Of a stretch of DNA of 48,024 nt, positions 7,198 to 15,319 are shown piece by piece. Under the pieces are notes generated by a model. The model did not search any database, had not been told where the DNA came from, and saw nothing but the letters and a program-made list of their open reading frames with translations. The first letter of the stretch is position 1. Each line of letters begins with the position of its first letter. Position numbers and translations under genes: made by a program. The stretch comes from JAFGJU01 sp964570935 (GTDB taxonomy: Bacteria > Eisenbacteria > RBG-16-71-46 > JAFGJU01). The DNA lies in NCBI GenBank assembly GCA_964570935.1, contig CAZMZP010000017.1:1-48024 (forward strand), in the 5' to 3' direction.

Positions 7198-8694
7198 CTA
7201 CTTGAATTCGCTGTGGTCTGAGCTGTATTCCAGGATGAAGTTGCCGACCCCTATGTCGTCCACGAACACGAACTTCATTCCCAGGGACTGGGACATGACC
7301 CTGTCGGGGTCTTCAAACAGCGGCTTGCCGCGCATGTTGTAGATCCACACTTCATACGACTTCTTGTCCCTTCCGCCCAGTTTCTCCTTCACCATCGGGT
7401 CTATGTTCCCTCGTCCTATAAGCTCGTCCACTACTATGTCCGCGGCGTCGCCGCTGGTCGGGACCACCTGTCTCTCCACCAGGTCCGGCTCGCCGTACTT
7501 GATGTAGATCCGGCCCCTGTCCGACAGCATGCCCTTGCCGAAGAACGTGAAGTTCTTGGTCGCGTAGGCTACCCGGCGATGGAACTCGTCTCTGAGCTCA
7601 TTACGAGCCGTGCCGGGAGTGGGGTCGAGGCCGGCCCAGAAATCTTGGAGAAATCTCTCCCTCTCGCCCGGCGTCATGCGCCGGAACTCGCCCATCTGTG
7701 TCATGTCCAGAAACAGGCCTGTCTCGTCCAACAGGTCCTGGTCGCTCTTTCTCCAGGACGCGTCGTACCAAAGCAGGTCGAACTCCCTCTCACGTATGGC
7801 CCTGGCTGTGCGCTTGTCGTTTGCCACCTCGACCCTGAGCCAGTGGCCTCCCGCAGGAAGCTTCGAGAGGTCGAGGGCGACCGTGTAGACCCACTCATCC
7901 ACGGAGGACACGATCCTCTGGGTGTCTGACAGCACGGTCTGGCGGTTCACATCGAACACCGTGGCGACCACTTCGTAGAACACCTTGTCGGATTTTACCG
8001 CCGCATCGCTCTGGTCGTACACCTCGACGTAGGCGGAAAGATTGGGCCTCCTCAGGCCGTAGCTCCTGGAGGGATTGGGAATGACGTCCAGACCGCTCTT
8101 CGGAAAGGGGCCGGCGCTTCCCGGAGTTATGGCCAGGGCGAACTGGATGTCGCTGAGCGAGAGGGTACCCTTCAGCGGAAAGGCAAGGTCCACGTCGGCC
8201 AGGGCGACGCCACTCTTTCTTTCCTTGGTGAACAGGTAGAGAATGCCACGGCGCTTGGCCCGCATGTCCTCAAGGGTCACCCTGGCCCGCTTCAGTCTCG
8301 GGGTGACCGGGTAGCGCACCATGACTATCTGCGCATCGTCGCCCCCCGAGGACTCCCCGCCGGAGAGTCCGTCGTGCTGCTCCAGCGTGAAGTCCGTCGC
8401 CTTGGTCTCGTACTCTTCGCCCAGCTGGTCTATGAACCCGACGGTCAGACGCACCTGGGCCATGCCGGGACTCTCCCTGCCGAGGAAGTTCAGCTGGTCG
8501 CTAACTACCTGGACGTAGAACTCCAGCTCCACGTCGCCGGCAGCACCCAGAAAGCTCGCGCAATCGACTTGAAACTTGATGTCACCCTCGCCCTCCAGCG
8601 GAAACACCTCCGCCGAGGCCGGGCCCGAGACCACGAGCGCGACAGCGGCGACCGCCACGGCTGAGAGGAGACATTGCAGAGCGCCGGTCCTCAC
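7198..8694 (-). CDS. GWxTD domain-containing secreted protein
   Basis: A 498-aa exported protein. A signal peptide (1-28, ending SGPASA) is followed by a long beta-rich region and a C-terminal GWxTD domain. The diagnostic segment is at 388-404: GMLSDRGRIYIKYGEPD, where the Trp-x-Thr of the name motif is replaced by Met-Leu-Ser but the DRGR-YIKYGEPD part is intact. The domain is known from uncharacterised proteins of FCB-like phyla; its biochemical role is unknown. The start codon is GTG, with AGGTGG upstream. The gene follows the PorV-like gene after 94 nt that hold a strong hairpin, and it precedes the relic and the 812-aa gene. I infer a cell-envelope role tied to the paralogous sorting-domain proteins on either side. 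Confidence 0.87.
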   Translation of the reverse strand: MRTGALQCLLSAVAVAAVALVVSGPASAEVFPLEGEGDIKFQVDCASFLGAAGDVELEFYVQVVSDQLNFLGRESPGMAQVRLTVGFIDQLGEEYETKATDFTLEQHDGLSGGESSGGDDAQIVMVRYPVTPRLKRARVTLEDMRAKRRGILYLFTKERKSGVALADVDLAFPLKGTLSLSDIQFALAITPGSAGPFPKSGLDVIPNPSRSYGLRRPNLSAYVEVYDQSDAAVKSDKVFYEVVATVFDVNRQTVLSDTQRIVSSVDEWVYTVALDLSKLPAGGHWLRVEVANDKRTARAIREREFDLLWYDASWRKSDQDLLDETGLFLDMTQMGEFRRMTPGERERFLQDFWAGLDPTPGTARNELRDEFHRRVAYATKNFTFFGKGMLSDRGRIYIKYGEPDLVERQVVPTSGDAADIVVDELIGRGNIDPMVKEKLGGRDKKSYEVWIYNMRGKPLFEDPDRVMSQSLGMKFVFVDDIGVGNFILEYSSDHSEFK

Positions 8695-8733
8695 TTGGAC
8701 ATCCCACCTTTCGGAATCGACTGTAATACAAAG

Positions 8734-8762
8734 ATAGGTGCCGCTCCGGGAGCGGCACCTAT
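8734..8762 (-). repeat. Perfect 14-bp inverted repeat in the PorV-GWxTD gap
   Basis: ATAGGTGCCGCTCC (8734-8747), one G, and then its exact reverse complement (8749-8762). The RNA would form a very stable hairpin between the PorV-like stop codon and the GWxTD start. On the minus strand it is followed by CTTTGTATT rather than a U-run, so it is a weak terminator at best. An intra-operon attenuator or an mRNA 3'-end stabiliser that favours the upstream genes is the more likely role. Confidence 0.7.
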
Positions 8763-8788
8763 GCTAGCTGCGTTTCGCAAAGACTCTC

Positions 8789-9724
8789 TCAGAAGTTAAG
8801 CTCCATCGAGATCCTGTGGAGCCCTCCCAGGGTTCCCCAATCAGTGTAGGCATAGTCGAGACGCCCCACGGCAGCTCCGCTGACCGGGAACTTGAACCCC
8901 GCGCCGAACGCAAGCCCGTCGCTGTCGTACCCGAAGTTGTACCCTCCCCTGGCAAAGAAGAAGTCCTGGAACGCGTATTCAGCGCCCGCGTTCATCCTCT
9001 CCGCGTTATCGGGCGGATGGGAGAATTCCGCGGCGGACAGAACGGAATGCGGACCGTTCTGGTACAGGTTCATGGACATGCCGACGCGGAACAGAATCGG
9101 CATCTTCACGTCACGCTCGATGTATTTCATCTCCGACCCGGCGTTGGAGATGCACATTCCTATCTTGATGGACCTGAAGCCGGTGTCGTAGATCGTCCCG
9201 AAGTCCACGGTGTTGGACTGGGCGGTGTATTCGTCGAGCCCCGACCTCACTATGTTGATGGTGCCACCCACCGCGAACTTGTCCGTGAGGGACCTCCCGT
9301 ACGTCAGCCCGAACGACATGTCGCCGGCGTCAAAGTAAGTGCCGTCGCCGGTCGGCCGGTACACAGTGGTCCGGGGCATATCGTCCATGGTGAGTGCCCG
9401 GGCGTTGACCGCGAACGACCCGGGTATGAAGCCCAGCTGGAACACGTACGTCGCCTGGTCAAACGCGATGTCGGCCGGCATCATCATGTGGTTTATCGAC
9501 ACCACGTTCCCGGTGATCTTCGCAATCCCGGCCGGGTTCCAGAAGACCGCGGACGCGTCGTCCGCGACCGACACGTATGCGCCTCCCATACCGGAGGCCC
9601 TGGCTCCCACGGCCAGCTTGAGGAATTGCGCCCCCACTGTGCCGACCTTCTCGAATATGGCTGCGCCAAAGCAGGTCGCCGGGACAAACAGCGCCAAGAC
9701 GAAAACTATTCCGAGCCTCTTCAC
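8789..9724 (-). CDS. PorV/PorQ family outer-membrane protein
   Basis: A 311-aa outer-membrane barrel-type protein. The signal peptide (1-20) is followed by the family hallmark near the N-terminus: FLKLAVGARASGMGGAYVSV and then ADDASAVFWNPAG (about 34-67), typical of the PorV/PorQ (UPF0164) group. The C-terminus ends in alternating hydrophobic residues and a final Phe (ISMELNF), as in barrel proteins. In type IX secretion systems PorV shuttles cargo to the attachment complex, and in candidate phyla related proteins accompany sorting-domain proteins. The start is GTG with an excellent AAGGAGGAGGT ribosome site; the gene begins 37 nt after the 816-aa sorting-domain protein gene. Its position between two such genes suggests it helps export or anchor them. 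No core type IX genes are in the window. Confidence 0.8.
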   Translation of the reverse strand: MKRLGIVFVLALFVPATCFGAAIFEKVGTVGAQFLKLAVGARASGMGGAYVSVADDASAVFWNPAGIAKITGNVVSINHMMMPADIAFDQATYVFQLGFIPGSFAVNARALTMDDMPRTTVYRPTGDGTYFDAGDMSFGLTYGRSLTDKFAVGGTINIVRSGLDEYTAQSNTVDFGTIYDTGFRSIKIGMCISNAGSEMKYIERDVKMPILFRVGMSMNLYQNGPHSVLSAAEFSHPPDNAERMNAGAEYAFQDFFFARGGYNFGYDSDGLAFGAGFKFPVSGAAVGRLDYAYTDWGTLGGLHRISMELNF

Positions 9725-9761
9725 GGCCTTACCTCCTCCTTTACCGGGTTTTTCAGTCGGC

Positions 9762-12212
9762 CTATCTGATTATCACTAACTTACCCACGTACGTGCCCTT
9801 GTCGCTCTCGACGGAGAACAGGTACACGCCGCTGACGACGTCCTGGCCGTTCCTAGTGACCAGGTTCCACCAGACCGTCCCATCTCCGCCGGTGCCGTCA
9901 TGCTCCAGTTCCCTGATGAGGTCACCGGACAGAGAGAATATTCTAAGCGTACTCTTGGCTTTTGGCAAGCCGAAGAAACCTATCTTAGTGCCGGTGGGGT
10001 CGACGTCGCTGGGAGTGAGGTCCCAGGAGGCGCTCCCTAAGTACGGGTTGGGAACGACGGTGATGTTCCCGAGCTTATCCTGCGCGTCGGCGCGCGGGAT
10101 GATGGCTATGTCCTCCGAGGACGCGGGCTGAGTCTGAATCTCCACCCACGTCTCGGCCTTCTCGTCCCACCATTTCGAGTAGGGGGTGACGCTGTAGAAA
10201 TACACCATGCCGTTGATGACGTTCTTGTCCTGGAAGTTGTACCTCCCTATGGGGTACAGGTACACCGTAACTGTGTCGAACTGCTGCGGGTTCGTCCCCG
10301 CAATCGGCACGGCGAAGTCCGACGTGTCGACTGGAGTCAATGAGGTGTCACAGATAACGTATGTCGTGTCTCCGCCCCACTGACGCGTGTTGAGCAGGTA
10401 CTTCGGCGAATTGGCGCCCAGGCTGTCCACTGGGTGGAGGCAGAAGTCTCCCAGCAGCATCCAGAGGTCGGTCGCGGGGCCGGTCTCCCCAACCGGCCGC
10501 TGCCAGTTGGCGGCCTTCCAGATGCGATATCCCTCAAACCTGAAAAGCCCGGTCAGAGGATCCGGCAGGACCTCGCTGCCGTTGTCCCACTGCAGGGTGA
10601 CTTTCCTGTCACCGGCGGGCGCGGTCACCCTCGCCTTCACGGCGGGCTCCAGCTCGGGGTCGTTGTTCCAGCCCGGGGGCGGTGGCGCGGTGGAGCCTAC
10701 CCAACGGACCAGGCTCTCTGCGCCCTGGACTCCCGTGCACTCGTTGCAGTCCGCGTCCACGGCCAGCTCTCCGCCTTCCTTGATTATGACGCACGCAGTC
10801 AGCGAGTCGCAGTCGTCCTCCAGACACTTGTAGCATCCGGGGTCCGGGCACCGTTCCAGTGTCTCTCTGCCGTTCCAGCCCCAACCCAGGTCGTCGTATT
10901 TCGTGTCCGTCACTATGTTGAAGTATTGGCCGTTGTAGATTCGCTGCGCGGCGATGGCGTTTCTCATCATGCCGTCGAACCCGTCTCCGACCACGAAAGC
11001 CGTCTGGAACGGCAGCACTTCTCCGGGCTCGACTCTGGGGAACGGCCCGGCGCAGAGCACAAACCGATAGTCCCGCGGCGTCGTCATGTTACGGCTTGGG
11101 AGCCGACGGCTGGCCATCAGGTCGTACCGCTCGATGTCTGTCTTGGGGTCGCCCTCAGGATACGGCGCCTGCGAGCTGAAAAACCTGCACGTCGCCACCT
11201 TCACTGACTCGGGAGCCGTCTGGCCGGTCTTGTCGGTCCTGTGTCCCAGGAACATCACGCCGGCGTAGCCGTCCACGTCCCCACCCTTGGCTAGGGTGCC
11301 GTCGTCCTTGGCGTCCCATACGTACGCGATTTGAATCCGGATGGTGTCTATCTGGCACCCTTCCGGCTTGGTGGCGTCATAGATCTGGACCAGCGTGTCG
11401 GTGTATCCGACCAGGTCGTCCTCCCAGTACCCGGGGTCAGTCTGGGCCTTGGGGCCGGCGTCGGGGTCCACAAAGAACCCCACGTACACGTTGCGCATCA
11501 CTTTCGAGCCGTCGTGATGGATCTTGTAGTCCACCCCGATGAACTCGTTGGAGCCGCTGACCGCCCAGCCAAAGCTCCTCTGATCGACCCTGAGGCCCCA
11601 GGGCACGTGCTCGTTGTACCTGTCCCTGGCCTGCTGGCTGTCGTCGCGGTAGGTGCACGAAAACATCTGCTGGCCCAGCGCTTCGTAGTCCTCGTCAGTT
11701 TCGTTGTCCCCGTCGTTGTCGTAGCCGTCGTGAAAGTCTTCGTCCCTCAACCCGTCGCCGTCGTCGTCGCCGTCCGAGCCGCCGGGCCCGAATCGCCTCC
11801 CACCGGAGATGCCCTCGAACGATCGGTAGACAAGGTCTACGGGGCTGAGCGCCGGCCGGAACTCAGCCTCGTAAGCCGCCGTGGACACTCGCGGGATGTT
11901 GTCCTCGTCCAGAGCGCCTATCCACAGGCCGGCCACGTAGAGGTATTCACCGCCCCGCCAGCCCAGCGACTGCGCCTCAATGTACGGGTTTCCGAAGAAT
12001 CCCATGTTGGGCACCTGAAGCGTCACCTTGCCCACGTCGTGGGTGAACACGTAGGGCGGCCTGAGGCAGTATATGCCGTCAACCACGTCCTCGGACGGGT
12101 CGTCCATCGGGAACAGGGCCAACGCCTGCCCCGCCGTCAACAGCAGAGCCGCCACGACGACCGAACCGGCGATCGACAGTTTGCGCGGCTGGATCCGTCT
12201 AAGAATCCACAT
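9762..12212 (-). CDS. Secreted protein with C-terminal FlgD-Ig/type IX-like sorting domain (paralogue B)
   Basis: An 816-aa exported protein, paralogue of the 812-aa product at 4599-7037. The architecture is the same: signal peptide (about 1-33), a conserved PPYVF-HDVGK segment, an Asp-rich loop region (about 149-176, DDDGDG and DNDGDN), paired cysteines in the second half, and a FlgD-Ig-like C-terminal domain starting at VVPNPYLG and ending GKLVIIR. Nucleotide similarity is also high, including 38 identical bases (5379-5416 here matched by 10542-10579). A ribosome site AGGGAGGT precedes the ATG. It lies 36 nt downstream of a TonB-dependent receptor and 37 nt upstream of the PorV-like gene, so co-expression is very likely. 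The function is unknown; I infer a surface-attached protein acting with the receptor. Confidence 0.88.
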   Translation of the reverse strand: MWILRRIQPRKLSIAGSVVVAALLLTAGQALALFPMDDPSEDVVDGIYCLRPPYVFTHDVGKVTLQVPNMGFFGNPYIEAQSLGWRGGEYLYVAGLWIGALDEDNIPRVSTAAYEAEFRPALSPVDLVYRSFEGISGGRRFGPGGSDGDDDGDGLRDEDFHDGYDNDGDNETDEDYEALGQQMFSCTYRDDSQQARDRYNEHVPWGLRVDQRSFGWAVSGSNEFIGVDYKIHHDGSKVMRNVYVGFFVDPDAGPKAQTDPGYWEDDLVGYTDTLVQIYDATKPEGCQIDTIRIQIAYVWDAKDDGTLAKGGDVDGYAGVMFLGHRTDKTGQTAPESVKVATCRFFSSQAPYPEGDPKTDIERYDLMASRRLPSRNMTTPRDYRFVLCAGPFPRVEPGEVLPFQTAFVVGDGFDGMMRNAIAAQRIYNGQYFNIVTDTKYDDLGWGWNGRETLERCPDPGCYKCLEDDCDSLTACVIIKEGGELAVDADCNECTGVQGAESLVRWVGSTAPPPPGWNNDPELEPAVKARVTAPAGDRKVTLQWDNGSEVLPDPLTGLFRFEGYRIWKAANWQRPVGETGPATDLWMLLGDFCLHPVDSLGANSPKYLLNTRQWGGDTTYVICDTSLTPVDTSDFAVPIAGTNPQQFDTVTVYLYPIGRYNFQDKNVINGMVYFYSVTPYSKWWDEKAETWVEIQTQPASSEDIAIIPRADAQDKLGNITVVPNPYLGSASWDLTPSDVDPTGTKIGFFGLPKAKSTLRIFSLSGDLIRELEHDGTGGDGTVWWNLVTRNGQDVVSGVYLFSVESDKGTYVGKLVIIR

Positions 12213-12248
12213 TTCCGTACCTCCCTCTAACTTCAGTACGTCACAAGC

Positions 12249-14936
12249 CTAGAATCTAAATCCTATTCCCATCCTCACGAGCGCGCCTTCCCCCCACACT
12301 CGAGGGTCGTTGACCGGGTAGTAGTCGTCTGTTCCGTCTCCGTTCACGTCACCACCGTTGTAGGCGCCGCCGGCCCTGCCCGTCTCCGTGTAGTATATCG
12401 TGTAGTCGTCGGAGGTGGCGTAAGGGGCGATGGGCCAGTTGCTGGGTTCCAGCGTGGCGATGTTCTTCGCGTCGAGCAGGTTCATGCCCTGCAGGAACAC
12501 GGTCAGGTGCTGGCCCCAGATCGTGTAATGCTTCTCCGCCTGTACGTCCAGGGTCGTCGCGTTGGGAAGTCTCTCGGAGTTGACCACGGCCGGGTCCTGC
12601 TCCCTCTGGTTCCTCTCCACCGGCGTGTACGGGAATCCGGTTCCGTACCTCCACACGAAGCTGACCGACCACTGGTCGGGCACGCTCATGTAGAGCGAAG
12701 CGTTCAGAGTGTGCCTCTGGTCCCAGTCAAGCGGCTGCTCGGCGATGGGCAGGTACAGGAACGGGGTCCTCGTCTGCGCGTCCGGATCGGACGCGACGCC
12801 CGAGGCGATGCCGAACGTGTACGAGAGCTCTCCGCCGAAATTGTGGCTGAACCTCTTGCGCAGGCTGAGCTCGAAGCCCCTCGCCGACGCGTAGTCCTGG
12901 TTCACGTAGACGAGAATCGGGGCCGGACTGTCCTCCACAACCCGTTCCTGCGCTGACAGCAGGCCGAAGATGTCCTTGTAGTACACAGAGAACTGCCCGA
13001 AGATGGTGCTGGTGAACATATGCTGCACCGCGGCCTGGTAGGATATCGTGGTCTCGTTGCTGAGGTCCGGGTTGCCCCTGACGTTCACCGGGCTCGTGCT
13101 TCCCCTGTCTTCAAAGATGTACCGGCGGTCGGGTATCTGGTAGTACCTGCCGTAGTGGAAACTGAGCACGTCCCTGTCCGAAATAGGATACGCGATACCG
13201 ACTCTCGGGCTCACCTGGTCCTTGACCCTGTCCGCTACTTCCGAGGCGTCGATCTGGTCTCCGACCGAGAAAGCGTCGTACCTGAGCCCTATGTTGAGCA
13301 CCATGCCTTCGTGATCCCATCTGTCCTGAAGGTAGACGGCGCCCTCGGGATTGTAGTAGTGGTAGTCGCTCCGCAGCGCGCCGTAGAGCCCCATGCTGTT
13401 TATTCGTTCCGGGTAACTTATGTTGAGAAGGCTCATGTCGTTATACGTGCCTTCGAACCCGGACTGAAGCGTGTGCCCTCTCTTCTTCACCGTGGCGTCG
13501 CCCTTGAACGTCCAGACGTCGGTTTTCCTCTCGTAGAAGAATGGATAGTCGCCGTGCGTCACGTAGAAGGGTTCCACGTCTCCCTCTATCTGGTTGTACC
13601 AGTACTCGGGATAGCGGATGTCGTACTCCCACGGCTCCTTGCCGAGCACCGAGGCTTCGGACTCGTACGAGTGCTGGCTGGCTTTCAGCGTGTAGTAGAA
13701 ATCCTTGTTCACGGTATGAGTCCAAACCGCCTTGAGCTGGTGGAACTTGCTCAGGTAGTCGGGGGTGTGCTCGGCGGGGTTGTACGGCAGGTACGTGGAA
13801 TCCACCTGGTACCAGGACCATCCGCCGAACTGCTCCGTTATCTCACCGCTCGTGGACGTGTCGTTCAGGATCTGGACGAACCCATCCCTGCTCCACTCGT
13901 GCAGATAGCGGTCTTCCAGGGAGTAGTTCTGGACGTACTCGGTGGTCAGCTTGTAGCTGCTGCCGATCCGGTAAGCCAACTTGGTCTGGAACTTGGACTC
14001 GTTGCTCTGCCTGTCGCCGAGAGATATGAAGTCGAATATCTTGTACCTCGAGCGCGTCTCGCTGGTCTTCAAGTACGTGTCTTCCCAAGTGCCTTCGTAA
14101 GACATGAAATAGGTTATGTTCTTTACCAGAAACGGCCCGCCGAACCCTACGCTGATCTTGTCGTAGTTGTTGAAGGTCTTGTCCTTCGCGCCATAGTCGT
14201 CGGTCAGGTAGCGCATCTCGCCGGAGAACGTGCTGCCGCCCTCTTTCGTGGAGATGTTGACGACGCCGGACTGGGCGTTACCGTACTGAGCGTCCAGCCC
14301 TCCCAGCAGAATCTCCGACTCCGAAAGCGCCAGGGTGGCCAGGTCCACTGCGCCTCCCACCAGCGGGTCGCGCACCGGGATGCCGTCCACCATGTACAGC
14401 ACCTCACCCGAGCGGCCACCCCTGAAGTGGAGCTGCCCCCCCTGGGCGATGACCCCGGAGCGCAACGCAATCGCGTCCTGGAACGAGTCCACCGGCAGCT
14501 GTGTGAGCTCCTTCGAATCCATCACGTGTTTGGTCGTCGAGCTTTCAAGATCTATGTCCGGCCGCTCGCCAGTGACCTTGACCTCGTCCAGAGTCTTGAC
14601 GATCTTGCTCGAAAGGACGAAGTTGACCACGGTGGTCCTGCCCGCGTCGACCGCCACGTCGGTTTTCGTCACGAGGTCGTAGCCCATCATCATGACCCTC
14701 ACCGAGTGGATGCCCACGGGCACCTTCTCGACAACGAACGAGCCGTCGTCGAGAGCCATCGCACCGAGAGTGGTGCCCAGCACCACCACGTTGGCGAAGC
14801 CGAGCGCCTCGCCAGTCTTTGCGTCCGTAACCTTCCCGGCGATCTTCCCGGTACTCTGTGAGAATGCCGGGCCGGCCACGGAGCACGTGAGCAGGAGCAC
14901 GAGCCCCAGCACGAACAGCGCCCTCTGACGCATCAT
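12249..14936 (-). CDS. TonB-dependent receptor with carboxypeptidase-regulatory-like domain
   Basis: An 895-aa outer-membrane receptor. A signal peptide (1-26) is followed by a carboxypeptidase-regulatory-like beta-sandwich (about 29-115; GKVTDAKTGEALGFANVVV). The plug domain (about 120-240) contains RGGRSGEVLYMVDGIPVRDP, and a long barrel ends GIGFRF with the terminal Phe typical of BamA substrates. The domain order is that of SusC-like and related receptors, but it has no SusD partner here; the next gene encodes the 816-aa secreted protein instead. The substrate cannot be read from sequence. The ATG follows AAAGGGG. A 383-nt gap precedes it, so this is probably the first gene of the locus. 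A degenerate copy of its last codons sits at 7074-7162. Confidence 0.92.
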   Translation of the reverse strand: MMRQRALFVLGLVLLLTCSVAGPAFSQSTGKIAGKVTDAKTGEALGFANVVVLGTTLGAMALDDGSFVVEKVPVGIHSVRVMMMGYDLVTKTDVAVDAGRTTVVNFVLSSKIVKTLDEVKVTGERPDIDLESSTTKHVMDSKELTQLPVDSFQDAIALRSGVIAQGGQLHFRGGRSGEVLYMVDGIPVRDPLVGGAVDLATLALSESEILLGGLDAQYGNAQSGVVNISTKEGGSTFSGEMRYLTDDYGAKDKTFNNYDKISVGFGGPFLVKNITYFMSYEGTWEDTYLKTSETRSRYKIFDFISLGDRQSNESKFQTKLAYRIGSSYKLTTEYVQNYSLEDRYLHEWSRDGFVQILNDTSTSGEITEQFGGWSWYQVDSTYLPYNPAEHTPDYLSKFHQLKAVWTHTVNKDFYYTLKASQHSYESEASVLGKEPWEYDIRYPEYWYNQIEGDVEPFYVTHGDYPFFYERKTDVWTFKGDATVKKRGHTLQSGFEGTYNDMSLLNISYPERINSMGLYGALRSDYHYYNPEGAVYLQDRWDHEGMVLNIGLRYDAFSVGDQIDASEVADRVKDQVSPRVGIAYPISDRDVLSFHYGRYYQIPDRRYIFEDRGSTSPVNVRGNPDLSNETTISYQAAVQHMFTSTIFGQFSVYYKDIFGLLSAQERVVEDSPAPILVYVNQDYASARGFELSLRKRFSHNFGGELSYTFGIASGVASDPDAQTRTPFLYLPIAEQPLDWDQRHTLNASLYMSVPDQWSVSFVWRYGTGFPYTPVERNQREQDPAVVNSERLPNATTLDVQAEKHYTIWGQHLTVFLQGMNLLDAKNIATLEPSNWPIAPYATSDDYTIYYTETGRAGGAYNGGDVNGDGTDDYYPVNDPRVWGEGALVRMGIGFRF

Positions 14937-15078
14937 GTCTAAGCACCCCTTTCCAAAAGGCCCAAGTGTCTCAGAGAAAGATGTAAGACGTGATTGTAGA
15001 TTGCGTGAGCCCCGGCTCCCGACCTCTGACTCGTAGGAAGGAGAAAAGTGTCGGTCAGTATCCCCTCCGTTCCAAAAA

Positions 15079-15091
15079 GCACAAATTGTGC
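15079..15091. promoter_or_regulatory. Operator-like palindrome GCACAAATTGTGC
   Basis: A perfect 6-bp inverted repeat around one central base, 143 nt above the receptor start codon in a long intergenic region. It has the size and symmetry of a dimeric repressor or activator site. Chance occurrence is possible, and no regulator gene is in the window. Confidence 0.35.
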
Positions 15092-15253
15092 CATGCGAGA
15101 GCTCACAGCGCGAGTTTTCCCATCGGGTAATTCCATGTACGACAATTGGTTAGCAAGTCCCAGGAGCGGGGAGCGGGGCCGCGAACCGGCCGCACACACC
15201 GGGAATGAGACCTACGTAACCATCACGCTCCACTCCAGCTGCTATCCTACTGC

Positions 15254-15285
15254 AAAATATGGAGGTTCGGCGACGACCGAATACC
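15254..15285 (-). terminator. Weak terminator-like hairpin after pmbA
   Basis: On the minus strand GG, a 2-nt bulge, TTCGG, a 6-nt loop, CCGAA and CC form a hairpin, followed a few bases later by ATATTTT. It lies about 35 nt past the PmbA stop codon at 15320. The stem is short and the U-run is poor, so this is tentative. Confidence 0.33.
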
Positions 15286-15319
15286 CACCAAACGGAGGAC
15301 GTGAGTAGCAGTCTACCGC

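Larger units (their letters stand above)
14937..15319. other. 383-nt intergenic region upstream of the TonB receptor
   Basis: It separates the PmbA stop codon from the receptor start and should hold the receptor-locus promoter. The best -10 on the minus strand is TACAAT (14998-14993), but no convincing -35 lies 16-18 nt above it. It also contains the GCACAAATTGTGC palindrome (15079-15091) and a weak hairpin near the PmbA end. No open reading frame here looks like a gene. Confidence 0.5.

Noticed and set aside
13020..14861. Long open frames on the plus strand (such as 1050-2321, 13020-14861, 17880-19613, 26455-28776 and 41170-42798)
   Set aside because: They lie antisense to well-supported minus-strand genes, have skewed His/Val/Arg-rich composition, no recognisable motifs and no ribosome sites. 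GC-rich coding DNA often leaves such open antisense frames.
14937..15319. Small open frames in the receptor leader as peptide genes
   Set aside because: No ribosome site, no conserved pattern visible and odd composition; more likely non-coding leader.
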